Source of the DNA: an uncultured Alphaproteobacteria bacterium
Lineage (GTDB): Bacteria; Pseudomonadota; Alphaproteobacteria; HIMB59; GCA-002718135
Direction of reading: 5' to 3'
Assembly (NCBI GenBank): GCA_902577425.1
Contig: CACGZD010000002.1
Coordinates: 1-64,000, forward strand
Length of the DNA stretch: 64,000 nt
The notes under the pieces are model-generated. The model had not been told where the DNA came from, made no database searches, and saw only the letters and a program-made list of their open reading frames with translations. Position 1 is the first letter of the stretch. The number at the start of each line of letters is the position of its first letter. The position numbers and the translations under genes are program-made. Below, one piece after another: positions 21,184-36,778 of the stretch.

Positions 21184-21527
21184 AGATGGTGCATAAGCCG
21201 GGTTCTGTAAATTTAATTAAAAATCTGATGATCATTAATCTAGAACAAATGTCACCATTTGTCTCAAGCAGCCTACCCGAGTAACTTTACTGGAATATAG
21301 CATTACTCCTATTTGGCCTTGCTCCTAAAAGGGTTTTCAATGCCAATATTGTTACCAATATTGCGGTAAGCTCTTACCTCACCTTTTCACCCTTACCTAA
21401 ATTCATAGGCGGTTTTTTTTCTGTTGCACTTTCCCTAAGCTTTCACTTGCCAGGTGTTACCTGGTTTTATTTTCCAGTGGAGCCCGGACTTTCCTCTTGA
21501 TAAATCAAGCGATCATCGCACCATCTC
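21184..21527 (-). ncRNA. rnpB: RNase P RNA, bacterial type A
   Basis: Minus strand GATGGTGCGATGATCGC...GAGGAAAGTCCGGGCTCC at the 5' end; ACAGAACCCGGCTTATGCACCATC at the 3' end; complementary ends form P1. Confidence 0.95.
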
Positions 21528-21551
21528 AACATGACTGATAAAACAAAAAGT

Positions 21552-22304
21552 TTAAATGGTCAATATTTGATTAAAGTGACTAACTATCATTTTCAATGTT
21601 TCTTTATCTAATTTGCCATTAACTAACTTTTGTCTAAAATGCATTTGGTAAGCTCTTATTAATAAAAAAAAATTTTTTTTGTTGTTCTTTTTGATTTGTG
21701 CAATATCATAGCCTATCTTTGAAAGCATATATAAAACTTTTTGATTTAATAATTTATTTTTTTTTAAATTCAATTCCTGTTTAATCTTTTTATACTCTCT
21801 TTCATTCAACTCAATAGGAAAAAATCCTAAATTATGTTTATAAAGCTTTTTCCATGGAAATTTTTCTCCAGGATCATTTTTTCGAAACGGAGATATATCA
21901 GAATGGCCTAGAAAGTTTAAATTATCAATATCATATTTCTTTTTCAGAAATTTTAACAATTTAATTAAAGAATCAACCTGTTTTTTTGTATATCGTTCAA
22001 AATTTATGTAATGACCTGTGTTATCAAGTTCTATTCCTATTGAGTTTGAATTAATGTCTCTATCTCCTTTCCAAAAAGACTGACCGGCATGCCAAGCTCT
22101 TTTTTTTAAATCTACTAAACTAAAAATTTTTCCTTTTTTATTGATTAAAAAATGACTACTTACTTTATTCTTTTGATCTATTAAGTGCTTAATTGCCTCA
22201 TAATCAGACTGTATTGCGGTATAATGTAGAATTATATATTTAATTTTATGGCCTTTTTTCCTCAAATTAAAATTAATCGATTTATATTTATTTATAAATT
22301 TCAT
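21552..22304 (-). CDS. N-acetylmuramoyl-L-alanine amidase (amidase_2 family, AmiD/AmpD-like)
   Basis: YIILHYTAIQSD, SSHFLINKKGKIFSLVDLKKRAWHAGQS, LGHSDISPFRKNDPGEKFPW. Confidence 0.9.
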   Translation of the reverse strand: MKFINKYKSINFNLRKKGHKIKYIILHYTAIQSDYEAIKHLIDQKNKVSSHFLINKKGKIFSLVDLKKRAWHAGQSFWKGDRDINSNSIGIELDNTGHYINFERYTKKQVDSLIKLLKFLKKKYDIDNLNFLGHSDISPFRKNDPGEKFPWKKLYKHNLGFFPIELNEREYKKIKQELNLKKNKLLNQKVLYMLSKIGYDIAQIKKNNKKNFFLLIRAYQMHFRQKLVNGKLDKETLKMIVSHFNQILTI

Positions 22305-22340
22305 TCAAATTAACTACCTTTACATATATATAAAATTTAA

Positions 22341-27406
<5,066 letters not shown>

Positions 27407-27465
27407 ATTTATGTTATATTTATTGATATATATTTATATAGTCTAACTATAATTTAATACTTAAT

Positions 27466-28251
27466 ATGATATTTTATAGAAACCTCATTTTTATTATCTT
27501 TATTTCAATTTTTTCCTCTAATATTATAGCTGCTGAATCTGATAATGTTAGTACTGATTCTGCTGATTTTAATACTGGTAATTATGAAGATGAAATTTTT
27601 GATCCACTAGAACCAGTCAATAGAGCTATTTTTAGTTTTAATAATTTTGCAGATAAGATTATTTTAGAACCTGCAGCAAAAGGTTATAGAAAGCTTCCTT
27701 CTCCAATACAATCTGGAATAGGTAATTTTTTAAATAATTTGAAATTACCTCTAGTTGTTGTTAACCAACTTTTGCAGGGACAAGGTAAAAATGCTGCAGA
27801 GTCTTCTGGGAGATTTATTGTTAACTCAACTGCAGGGCTACTTGGCTTAATTGATGTAGCGGAAAAAATAGGTTTGGAGCAAAAACAAGAGGATTTTGGT
27901 CAAACTCTAGCAACATGGGGTGTTGGAGATGGATTTTATATAGTTCTTCCGATATTTGGTCCTTCTAATGTTAGAGATACAGCAGGAATGATTTTAACTT
28001 ATACTACAGATCCAATAAATGCATATGCAATAAGAGAAGGTGAAGCTTGGCTTTTACCACTTAGAACAGCTACTAATGCTATAGATCAAAGATCAAAAAT
28101 AATTGATGAAGTAAATGCTTTAAGAAATAATTCTATTGATTATTATGCAGCTGTTCGAAGTTCTTATTATCAAAATCGAAAAGCAGCTGTTTTAAATTTA
28201 GATGATAAATCAGAAACCCCTCTTCCTTTGATTAGCATTGAATTTGAATAA
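27466..28251 (+). CDS. mlaA: MlaA/VacJ family phospholipid-transport protein
   Basis: DPLEPVNRAIFSFN, GVGDGFYIVLPIFGPSNVRDTAG. Confidence 0.93.
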   Translation: MIFYRNLIFIIFISIFSSNIIAAESDNVSTDSADFNTGNYEDEIFDPLEPVNRAIFSFNNFADKIILEPAAKGYRKLPSPIQSGIGNFLNNLKLPLVVVNQLLQGQGKNAAESSGRFIVNSTAGLLGLIDVAEKIGLEQKQEDFGQTLATWGVGDGFYIVLPIFGPSNVRDTAGMILTYTTDPINAYAIREGEAWLLPLRTATNAIDQRSKIIDEVNALRNNSIDYYAAVRSSYYQNRKAAVLNLDDKSETPLPLISIEFE

Positions 28252-28260
28252 TTTTTTTTT

Positions 28261-28863
28261 ATGAGAATATTATATTTAATAATTTTTTTATCACTTTTTT
28301 TACCAAGTCAAAGTATGGCTAATGAAGCATCAAATTGGCTAAAAAAAGAAATAGATATTATTTTAGATGCTTACAAAAATGAGAATATGTCTAAGGAAAC
28401 AAGATTTCTAATGATAGAAGATGCAATCAATTATAATTTCGCTGGTACAGGTATTGCAAAATTTGTAGCAGGAGATTCATGGAAAACAGCAGATAAAGAT
28501 ACAAAAAAAGAATATATTAATTTTTTTAAAAGACATTTAGCTTTAAATATTGCTTCTATGATGCAGGGTTATTCAAATGAAGAATATGCCCTTATAAATT
28601 CAAAATTTGATTCAAAAAATAAAATTACATTAATTGATATGGAAATATATAATGATACAGGTAGTCTTATAGTTACTTGGAGAGTAAAAAAATCTAAAGA
28701 AAGATATTATGTAATTGACCTTCTAGTAGCTGATATATCTATAGTTGTTACTAAAAGATCTGAATTTAATTCAATGTTAAAAAATGTTAATTATAACTTA
28801 AAAGAATTAAATATTATTTTAAAAAAACAAAATGAAACTAGTTACCAAAAATTAATAAATTAA
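28261..28863 (+). CDS. mlaC: MlaC/Ttg2D-like ABC transport auxiliary protein
   Basis: Signal peptide; F...F...L..Y..R.. pattern of the Tol_Tol_Ttg2 family; adjacent to mlaA. Confidence 0.8.
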   Translation: MRILYLIIFLSLFLPSQSMANEASNWLKKEIDIILDAYKNENMSKETRFLMIEDAINYNFAGTGIAKFVAGDSWKTADKDTKKEYINFFKRHLALNIASMMQGYSNEEYALINSKFDSKNKITLIDMEIYNDTGSLIVTWRVKKSKERYYVIDLLVADISIVVTKRSEFNSMLKNVNYNLKELNIILKKQNETSYQKLIN

Positions 28864-28884
28864 ATATATAATTTATTTAAAATT

Positions 28885-29937
28885 TTAATATAATTTACCT
28901 GAAGAATATTTTTTTGACATTACTGATAGGGGTGTTGGCTTTATTTTTGAAGCTTCACCTGCGCTTTTAAACTCTTTTAATCTTTTCATAACAATATCTT
29001 TCATTGCATTTTTACTTTCAATTAAATATTTTCTTGGATCAAATTGATCAGGATTTTTAACAAAATATTTTCTAATAGCTGCAGTAGCTGCAAGTCTTAA
29101 ATCAGTATCTATGTTTATTTTTCGGACTCCATGCTTAATTCCCTCTAGAATTTCCTTAATCGGAACTCCATATGTCTCTTTAATTTTACCTCCATTATCA
29201 TTAATAATATTTAATAGTTCTTTAGGAACTGATGAGGATCCATGCATTACTAGATGTGTATTGGGTATTTTTTTATGAATATCTTTTATTCTATTTATAG
29301 CTAATACTTTTCCAGTAGGTGGTTTAGTAAATTTATATGCTCCATGACTTGTGCCAATTGCGATAGCTAAACAATCAACGCGAGTTTTATCAACAAAATC
29401 TGCTGCTTCTTGAGGATCAGTTAAAAGTTGAGAATGTGACAAAACTCCTTCAGCCCCAACTCCATCTTCTTTTTCTCCCATACCTGTTTCAAGTGAGCCT
29501 AAACACCCTAATTCTCCCTCTACAGATACCCCTTTAGAGTGAGCAATTTTTACAGTCTCTCTTGTCACTTTTACATTATATTCAAAATTTGATGGAGTTT
29601 TTTGATCTGATAATAATGAACCATCCATCATTACTGAAGTAAATCCTAATTTTATACATTCATTACATTCTTCTGGTGTGCCTCCATGGTCTTGGTGCAT
29701 CACAATAGGTATTTTAGGAAATTCAACGACTGCTGCTTGCATCATATTTTTTATAAATATTGGTCCAGCATATTTCCTTGCTCCAGCTGAAGCTTGAACA
29801 ATAACAGGACTATTCATATGTTGAGCGCCTTCCATAATTGCTCTAATTTGTTCTAAATTATTTACATTAAATGCAGGAACTCCATAATCATTTTCTGCTG
29901 CATGATCTAATAATTGACGCATACTTATTAAAGGCAT
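28885..29937 (-). CDS. fba: Class II fructose-bisphosphate aldolase
   Basis: [44 protein letters not shown]. Confidence 0.95.
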   Translation of the reverse strand: MPLISMRQLLDHAAENDYGVPAFNVNNLEQIRAIMEGAQHMNSPVIVQASAGARKYAGPIFIKNMMQAAVVEFPKIPIVMHQDHGGTPEECNECIKLGFTSVMMDGSLLSDQKTPSNFEYNVKVTRETVKIAHSKGVSVEGELGCLGSLETGMGEKEDGVGAEGVLSHSQLLTDPQEAADFVDKTRVDCLAIAIGTSHGAYKFTKPPTGKVLAINRIKDIHKKIPNTHLVMHGSSSVPKELLNIINDNGGKIKETYGVPIKEILEGIKHGVRKINIDTDLRLAATAAIRKYFVKNPDQFDPRKYLIESKNAMKDIVMKRLKEFKSAGEASKIKPTPLSVMSKKYSSGKLY

Positions 29938-30133
29938 AATGTATATATTAATAGATATCTTATTTTTAATGATTCTTAATGATAAATTAATATATAATAT
30001 AGATTATTGATTATGGACATACAATTGCTTAAATATTTTTATTGAAGAAGAAAATTCTATAATTAAAAAATGGATTTAATATTTAATCTTTAACTATTGA
30101 AAGTTTAGTTATACCAATATAATAGCATTTTGA

Positions 30134-30210
30134 GGGCCCTTAGCTCAGTTGGTTAGAGCGCTCCGCTCATAACGGAGTGGTCCGAGGTTCAAGTCCTCGA
30201 GGGCCCACCA
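30134..30210 (+). tRNA. tRNA-Ile2 (anticodon CAT, expected lysidine-modified)
   Basis: GGGCCCTTAGCTCAGTTGGTTAGAGC..CTCATAA..GGTTCAAGTCC..GGGCCCACCA; closed cloverleaf with encoded CCA; acceptor and body resemble ileX-type rather than Met. Confidence 0.92.
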
Positions 30211-31041
30211 TTATATCTTAATTTTTAATAAATCTCTTCCAATAATTGGATCTTTACCAAAATCATTTTTTACAGTTTTTTTTAATTTTTTTTCATTAAA
30301 TTTAGTGGGAACCAAATGTGTAAGTACTAGTTTTTTACATCTAGTTAAACTAGCAATTTTTCCCACAATACTTGAAGGTGTGTGATAATCTTTAACATTA
30401 TGAAGGGTTTTTAAAGTTCTCATTTTATTTGTTTCTTTTATTTCATCTTCAATAAATACCTCATGTAATAATACATCTGATAACTGACCATATTTCATTA
30501 TATTTTCGCATGGTCTAGTATCACCACTAATAGTTAATTTTTTATTATTCTTTAAAAAACAAAATCCATAAGCATAAGGTACTGGTTTGTGATCAACCTC
30601 AAAATATTTAATTTTTAAATCTTTAATTTTGATTGTTCCTGAAGTTGAGAATTCTTTTACAATAATATTAAAAGCCTTAGTAGAAGATCTCTTTTCATAT
30701 TTTATTCTTTGCATTCTCTCATCTTGCCAAGCATTCATAATTTTAGAAACAAATTTTTTTGTTCCCTTTGGGCCATAAAGTTTCCAAGGTTTTGTTCGAT
30801 AAGAATGCCAGGAAGAAATAATTAGTTGATATAAATCAACTACATGATCTGAATGAAGATGAGTTAAAAATATTGCATCAATATTTGCAGTAGATATATT
30901 AATTTGATCCAAACGTTGGGTAATTCCCGATCCACAATCAACTAAAATTTTAGTCATTTTAGTAGAAATTAAATTTGCAGGCCCAAATCTTTTATAATCA
31001 ACTTTTGGACAACCAGTTCCAAGAAGTGTTAACTCCATCAT
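30211..31041 (-). CDS. Metallo-beta-lactamase-fold hydrolase (RNase Z/arylsulfatase-like)
   Basis: [16 protein letters not shown] (HxHxDH), [17 protein letters not shown]. Confidence 0.88.
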   Translation of the reverse strand: MMELTLLGTGCPKVDYKRFGPANLISTKMTKILVDCGSGITQRLDQINISTANIDAIFLTHLHSDHVVDLYQLIISSWHSYRTKPWKLYGPKGTKKFVSKIMNAWQDERMQRIKYEKRSSTKAFNIIVKEFSTSGTIKIKDLKIKYFEVDHKPVPYAYGFCFLKNNKKLTISGDTRPCENIMKYGQLSDVLLHEVFIEDEIKETNKMRTLKTLHNVKDYHTPSSIVGKIASLTRCKKLVLTHLVPTKFNEKKLKKTVKNDFGKDPIIGRDLLKIKI

Positions 31042-33248
31042 TCATCTAAAAATGTTTTTAATTTTCTCGCTCTAGTAGGATGTTTTAATTTACGAAGAGC
31101 TTTTGCTTCTATTTGCCTAATACGCTCCCTAGTTACACTAAATTGTTGTCCTACCTCTTCTAAAGTATGATCACTGTTCATGCCTATACCAAAACGCATT
31201 CTTAGCACTCTTTCTTCTCTAGGTGTTAAAGAAGATAGAATTCTAGTTGTTGTATCACGCAAGGAGCTCTTAACTGCTGCTTCAATTGGTATAAGTGCAT
31301 TTTTATCTTCAATAAAATCACCTAAAGAGCTGTCTTCTTCGTCTCCTACAGGTGTTTCTAAACTAATCGGTTCTTTGGCTATCTTAAGTACTTTCTTTAC
31401 CTTGTCCAAAGGCATATGAAGCCTTTCAGCTAGCTCATTAGGGGTAGGCTCTCTTCCTATTTCAGACATTATTTGTCTAGTTGTCCTAACAATTTTATTA
31501 ATAGTTTCAATCATATGAACAGGTATACGAATAGTTCTAGCTTGATCAGCTATGGATCTTGTTATAGCCTGCCTAATCCACCAAGTGGCGTAAGTTGAAA
31601 ATTTATAACCTCTTCTATATTCAAATTTATCAACAGCCTTCATTAGTCCTATATTACCTTCTTGAATTAAATCTAAGAATTGAAGGCCTCTATTTGTATA
31701 TTTTTTTGCAATTGAAATTACTAAACGAAGATTAGATTCAATCATTTCTTTTTTTGCACGATTTGCTGATCTTTCTCCTTGTTGTACAGTGCCTACTATC
31801 CTTCTAAATTCAAACAATGGAAGCTCACAAGCGATTTGAATTTCTTTAATCTCATCAATTAAGTTATTAATTTCAATATGATTTTTATTTATAAATTTAT
31901 CCCATTTTTTGTCTTTTAAATTAAGAAGTGTTTGAATCCAATTTTTTTCAAAGTTAAATTTAAGATATTGTTCAATAAATGAATCTCTTGATATTCCTGC
32001 ACTAATAGCTAGTCTTAACATTCGACCTTCTCTTACTAATAATTTTTTATTTAACTCATATAAAGACTCCATTAAAGCTTCAATCGTTGAAGCATTAAAA
32101 TGGACTTCCTTCATTGAAGAAATCATCTCTTTTTGAATTTTTTTATATTTTTTTTCTAGTGATTTATATTGATTTTCATTTTTTTTATCAGCACCAACTA
32201 ATTCTTGGCTATATTTCTGGAGCTTTTTGAAAAGTTTTGTAATTTCATCAAAATCTTTTAAAACTTTTGGCTTTAATTTTTCTTCCATAGCTGCAAGAGA
32301 AACATTTAAACCTTCTTCATCATCTTCAGTGATAGTTTCACTATTTTCTTCATTTTCATTTTTGTCTTTTATTGATTTTTTTTCTTTTTTATCCTCTTGA
32401 CTAGTTGCTCCTGCACTTTCAATAATACTTAAAGTATCATCTATTTTTGAATCATTAATATCAGACATGTCATAAGTCTGTTCAAGATCAACAATATCTC
32501 GTAAAAGCATTGTTCCTTCTTTAATAGATTCCTTCCAATTAATTATAGAACGCATTGTCATTGGGCTTTCACAAATTGCCCCAATCATCTTTTCTCTTCC
32601 TGCTTCAATTCTTTTTGCAATTGCTATTTCCCCTTCTCTGCTTAAGAGTTCAACCGCACCCATATCTCGTAAATATAATCTTACCGGATCATCTGTTTTA
32701 CCTGATTGTTTTTTATTATCTTCGCTAGAACTTTCTGAACTTTGTTTGGACTCTTTTTCAATTTTTGCTAATTCAGCTGCTTCTTCTTCACTAACTATTG
32801 TTAAGTTATTTTGTTTTAAAACGTTTGTGACTTTCAAAACATTTTCTGGTATTCGAAATTTTTTAGGAATTTTCTTTTCAATAATCTTATTTGTGTAAAC
32901 ACCATCAATTTTATATTTTTCAATTAATTTAGTTACTATTCCCTGTATATAATCATCAAAATTAACTACTTTTTTCTCTCTTTTTTTTCTAATTGGTTTT
33001 ATAGAACTTTTGATAACTTTCTTTACTTTTAAAGATGGTTTCTTTAATTTAACATTTTGAGAAGATTTGATATTTTTTTTCTTTTTTGTAACTTTTTTAA
33101 CTTTCTTTTTAGAATTCAGAACCTTTTTTTTCTTATTTATTGATGGTTGTTTTTTCTTTTTTAAAACCTTCTTTTTTTTAGAGGGATTTTTTTTATTTGT
33201 AGACTTTTTCTTTATTAGTTTTTTTTTATTTTTAGATTTTACAGGCAT
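31038..33248 (-). CDS. rpoD: RNA polymerase primary sigma factor
   Basis: [57 protein letters not shown] and region 4 HTH; Lys-rich N-terminus. Confidence 0.97.
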   Translation of the reverse strand: MPVKSKNKKKLIKKKSTNKKNPSKKKKVLKKKKQPSINKKKKVLNSKKKVKKVTKKKKNIKSSQNVKLKKPSLKVKKVIKSSIKPIRKKREKKVVNFDDYIQGIVTKLIEKYKIDGVYTNKIIEKKIPKKFRIPENVLKVTNVLKQNNLTIVSEEEAAELAKIEKESKQSSESSSEDNKKQSGKTDDPVRLYLRDMGAVELLSREGEIAIAKRIEAGREKMIGAICESPMTMRSIINWKESIKEGTMLLRDIVDLEQTYDMSDINDSKIDDTLSIIESAGATSQEDKKEKKSIKDKNENEENSETITEDDEEGLNVSLAAMEEKLKPKVLKDFDEITKLFKKLQKYSQELVGADKKNENQYKSLEKKYKKIQKEMISSMKEVHFNASTIEALMESLYELNKKLLVREGRMLRLAISAGISRDSFIEQYLKFNFEKNWIQTLLNLKDKKWDKFINKNHIEINNLIDEIKEIQIACELPLFEFRRIVGTVQQGERSANRAKKEMIESNLRLVISIAKKYTNRGLQFLDLIQEGNIGLMKAVDKFEYRRGYKFSTYATWWIRQAITRSIADQARTIRIPVHMIETINKIVRTTRQIMSEIGREPTPNELAERLHMPLDKVKKVLKIAKEPISLETPVGDEEDSSLGDFIEDKNALIPIEAAVKSSLRDTTTRILSSLTPREERVLRMRFGIGMNSDHTLEEVGQQFSVTRERIRQIEAKALRKLKHPTRARKLKTFLDE

Positions 33249-33253
33249 ATAAA

Positions 33254-35002
33254 TTAATCTTCATTCGTAATTTCAATATTAATTTTTTGTAAATCTTCCC
33301 AATTAAGTTGGTTAGATTCTTTAATAAACGTATCTAGGCTTTTATTTATTTTTTGCAAATTTAAAAGCCTTGTATTAAGATTTTTTAGAGATTTTAATGC
33401 CTCCTCCCTTGATAGTTGTGGATCATAATTAGGTGAAGAATAAGGAAAAAGCTTATAAATTTTAGAACTTAGGCTTTGTTTTACAATTTGGATATGTATA
33501 TGTTTGTCTAAAATCTCTAATATTTCTTTATTTGTTAATTTATTAAATCTTTCATTCTTTAATTCATTAAGTAAGTCTTTTTCATCTTTATTAAATAAAT
33601 CACTTTCCAAAAATTCGATTAAAATTTCATTTCTAACCGAAGGATGGTTAAGTATAGTAGCAATAAAAGATAAATTTTGTACTTTGTTTAAATTTTTTTG
33701 CGGTTTGTTATTAGAGTTTTGATATTTAAATTCTTTTTTATCTTTTTTTGTTCGAATATTATTAAAAAAAAGTGACTTAAATTCATTTTTATAAAAATAT
33801 TTTGATTTTTTATCTTTAATTGTATCTATTAAATCATCTAAATATTTATCATATGATATTTTTTCATCAACATTATTTAGAGAAACAGATTTAATTGATT
33901 GTTTAAAAATAAAGTGAGAAAGAGGATCTGGTTTTTTTAATGTTGATAAAAAATTTGATAATGAGTATTCATTTATATATTTATCGGGATCAATATCTTC
34001 TGGTAAAGAAATAAATTGTAAATATTTATTTGGTGATATTAGAGATAAAGCCATAATTGCAACTTTATATGATGCTCTCACACCTGAACTATCACCATCA
34101 AACATAATTGTAGGTTTATTAGAATATTTCCATGCAAGTTGAAGTTGGTCTTCAGTTAAAGCCGTACCCAAAGGAGCTACCACACTATTAATTCCATTTT
34201 GATTTAAAGAAATTATATCCATATAACCTTCACAAATTAGTAAATTATTTTTTTTACGAGCAAATTCTTTAGCAATATTTAAATTGTATAATAAATATCT
34301 TTTTTGAAAAAAATTACTCTCTGGTGAATTGATATACTTAGGATCAGATCCATCTAATGATCGACCTCCAAATCCTACAATCTTTCCTTGAATATTGCAA
34401 ATAGGAAAAATTAATCTTTTATAAAAAAAATCTCTTATTTTTTTATTCTTATCTAATTTTACAACATTACTTTCTATTATTTCATCATCTGTAAAAAATT
34501 TATTTTTAAGATATTTATATAAATTTATGTCTTTATTGTAAGAATAACCAAGTTTAAATTTTTGTATAGTTTCTTTCGTAAGCTTTCTTTTTGTTAGATA
34601 TTCGTTACAAATATTAGCTGAAGAATGATTGAGATTTTCCTGAAACCACAAACATGATAATTTTAAAATTTCTTCTATTTTATTTTTGTTTTTATATGTT
34701 TTATCATTTTCAAAATTAATTTTCACTCCTGATTTCTGAGATAGTTCTTTAACCGCATCAATAAAGTTGTAATTATATAAATCAGTATAAATTGTAAAAA
34801 TGTCTCCCTTGGCCCCACAACCAAAACAATAAAAAGATCCATAATCATCATTTATTTTACAAGAAGGAGTTTTTTCTTCATGAAATGGACAGCAGCACCA
34901 ATAATCTTTTCCTTTTTGAATGAGTTTGGTTTTTTTTTCTAATTCACTCCTAATGGAAATTTTAGATTTAATATTATCTAGATCAATTTTTGAAAAAGAC
35001 AT
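33254..35002 (-). CDS. dnaG: DNA primase
   Basis: [14 protein letters not shown]...[10 protein letters not shown] zinc finger; [16 protein letters not shown] and [11 protein letters not shown]. Confidence 0.96.
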   Translation of the reverse strand: MSFSKIDLDNIKSKISIRSELEKKTKLIQKGKDYWCCCPFHEEKTPSCKINDDYGSFYCFGCGAKGDIFTIYTDLYNYNFIDAVKELSQKSGVKINFENDKTYKNKNKIEEILKLSCLWFQENLNHSSANICNEYLTKRKLTKETIQKFKLGYSYNKDINLYKYLKNKFFTDDEIIESNVVKLDKNKKIRDFFYKRLIFPICNIQGKIVGFGGRSLDGSDPKYINSPESNFFQKRYLLYNLNIAKEFARKKNNLLICEGYMDIISLNQNGINSVVAPLGTALTEDQLQLAWKYSNKPTIMFDGDSSGVRASYKVAIMALSLISPNKYLQFISLPEDIDPDKYINEYSLSNFLSTLKKPDPLSHFIFKQSIKSVSLNNVDEKISYDKYLDDLIDTIKDKKSKYFYKNEFKSLFFNNIRTKKDKKEFKYQNSNNKPQKNLNKVQNLSFIATILNHPSVRNEILIEFLESDLFNKDEKDLLNELKNERFNKLTNKEILEILDKHIHIQIVKQSLSSKIYKLFPYSSPNYDPQLSREEALKSLKNLNTRLLNLQKINKSLDTFIKESNQLNWEDLQKINIEITNED

Positions 35003-35012
35003 TATAAAGAAA

Positions 35013-35474
35013 TTATACTTTAAATTTAGACTTAGCTATTTTTCCTGCTAAAGCCATGTCTATTATTCCTGAATAATTTGTTTTTAAGTCTCCCATCAAC
35101 TTACCCATATCTTTTATACTTTCATACTTTTTTTCATTAATTATTTTTTCAATTAATATTTCAGTTTCTTCTTGATCCTTTTGTTTAGGAAGAAACTCTG
35201 ATATTATATTTATTTCAGATTGTTCTATTTCAATTAAATCATCTCTTGAGGCTTGCTTAAAAGAATCTATTGAATCTTTTCGTTGCTTAATTAAGGTTTG
35301 AAGCAATGACATTATTTCAGCTTCATTTATCCCTTCTTCTTTATTTTTACCTCTTGATTCAATATCTTTGTCTTTAATAGCACTCTTAATTAACCTTAAA
35401 GTATTAATTTTATTATTATTTTTGTCTTTAATTGCATTTTTGTAATTTTCTTCAATTTTTAACCTTAAACTCAT
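35013..35474 (-). CDS. YqeY-like (GatB/YqeY domain) protein
   Basis: RLKIEENYKNAIKDKNNNKINTLRLIKSAIKD; adjacent to dnaG/carA. Confidence 0.88.
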   Translation of the reverse strand: MSLRLKIEENYKNAIKDKNNNKINTLRLIKSAIKDKDIESRGKNKEEGINEAEIMSLLQTLIKQRKDSIDSFKQASRDDLIEIEQSEINIISEFLPKQKDQEETEILIEKIINEKKYESIKDMGKLMGDLKTNYSGIIDMALAGKIAKSKFKV

Positions 35475-35605
35475 AACTGCACCTCAGTAAATAGAATCGT
35501 TTAAATATATGCAAATTATTATTATAACTCTTATTTAGAATTACAACTAATCCTTGACTAAATAAATCAAAATGCCTAGTAAAACTTTCGTTTGACATTT
35601 CTAGT

Positions 35606-36778
35606 ATGGAGGAGGATTTTAATAAACAGTTTATTATAAAAAAACCCACAGCCGCTCTTATTTTAGAAAATGGTCAAGTTTTCTGGGGCAAAGGTTTTGG
35701 TGCTGAAACTTATAATATTGGAGAGTTATGCTTTAATACTTCGCAAACTGGATATCAAGAAACTCTTACTGACCCCTCATATTCTAAGCAAATTATTACT
35801 TTCACCTTTCCACATATAGGTATTGTTGGAACAAATAATCTTGATTTAGAATCCAATAAAATTCATGCTTGTGGATGTATATTAAATCAACAAATTGATC
35901 ACTATTCTAATTGGAGAAGTAAAAATAACTTAGATTTTTTTTTAAAAAAAAATAATACTCCATGTATTACTAATATAGATACAAGATATTTAACTAGGAT
36001 TTTAGCAAGAGAAGGAGCAATAAAAGCAGCTATTATTCACTTTGGAAATAAAGAAAAAAACTTAGAAGCCCTAAAAGAAAAAATAATTGAATGGAAAGGA
36101 TTAGAAAACCTTGACCTTGCCACTTTAGTTTCTACCGATAATAAATATGTAACCAATGAAAGCTTATGGGATCAAACAAATGATAAATATAATCAAAATA
36201 CTTCAGGAAAATTTAATATTGCTTGTCTGGACTTTGGTATTAAAAAAAATATTTTGCGTAATCTGAACAATAATTTTTTTTTACCTACAATTCTTCCAGC
36301 TCATTCATCTATAAAAGAAATTTTAGATACTAATCCAAAAGGAGTTTTTTTATCTAATGGTCCAGGTGATCCTTTTGCTACTGGAAAAATAGTAATTCCA
36401 ACAATTAAAAAAATAATTGGTATGAAGATTCCAATTTTTGGAATTTGTTTAGGTCATCAAATACTAAGTTTAGCTTTAGGTGCTAAAACTAAAAAAATGT
36501 TTCAAGGACATAGAGGGGCAAATCACCCAGTAAAAAATATACAGACCTCTCAAGTAGAAATTACATCTCAAAATCATGGATTTGAAGTTGATAAAAATTC
36601 TTTTCCATCAAATGTTATTGAAACTCATATTTCTCTTTTTGATGGTACTAATGAAGGTATTGAACATAAAGAGCTTCCTATTTTTAGCGTTCAATATCAT
36701 CCAGAAGCAAGTCCTGGTCCGCATGATAGTCATTATTTATTTAAAAAATTTTATAAAGAAGTAGAAAAATATGCCTAA
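35606..36778 (+). CDS. carA: Carbamoyl phosphate synthase small subunit
   Basis: [45 protein letters not shown]. Confidence 0.96.
   Translation: MEEDFNKQFIIKKPTAALILENGQVFWGKGFGAETYNIGELCFNTSQTGYQETLTDPSYSKQIITFTFPHIGIVGTNNLDLESNKIHACGCILNQQIDHYSNWRSKNNLDFFLKKNNTPCITNIDTRYLTRILAREGAIKAAIIHFGNKEKNLEALKEKIIEWKGLENLDLATLVSTDNKYVTNESLWDQTNDKYNQNTSGKFNIACLDFGIKKNILRNLNNNFFLPTILPAHSSIKEILDTNPKGVFLSNGPGDPFATGKIVIPTIKKIIGMKIPIFGICLGHQILSLALGAKTKKMFQGHRGANHPVKNIQTSQVEITSQNHGFEVDKNSFPSNVIETHISLFDGTNEGIEHKELPIFSVQYHPEASPGPHDSHYLFKKFYKEVEKYA

Noticed and set aside
33067-33252. Phe-rich + strand ORF (61 aa) opposite rpoD
   Set aside because: It is the antisense of the Lys-rich RpoD N-terminus (AAA/TTT complement) with no RBS or homology signal.
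35452-35649. 65-aa minus ORF spanning the carA start and YqeY-like gene start
   Set aside because: Covers the divergent promoter region and overlaps the carA N-terminus; no recognisable protein features.
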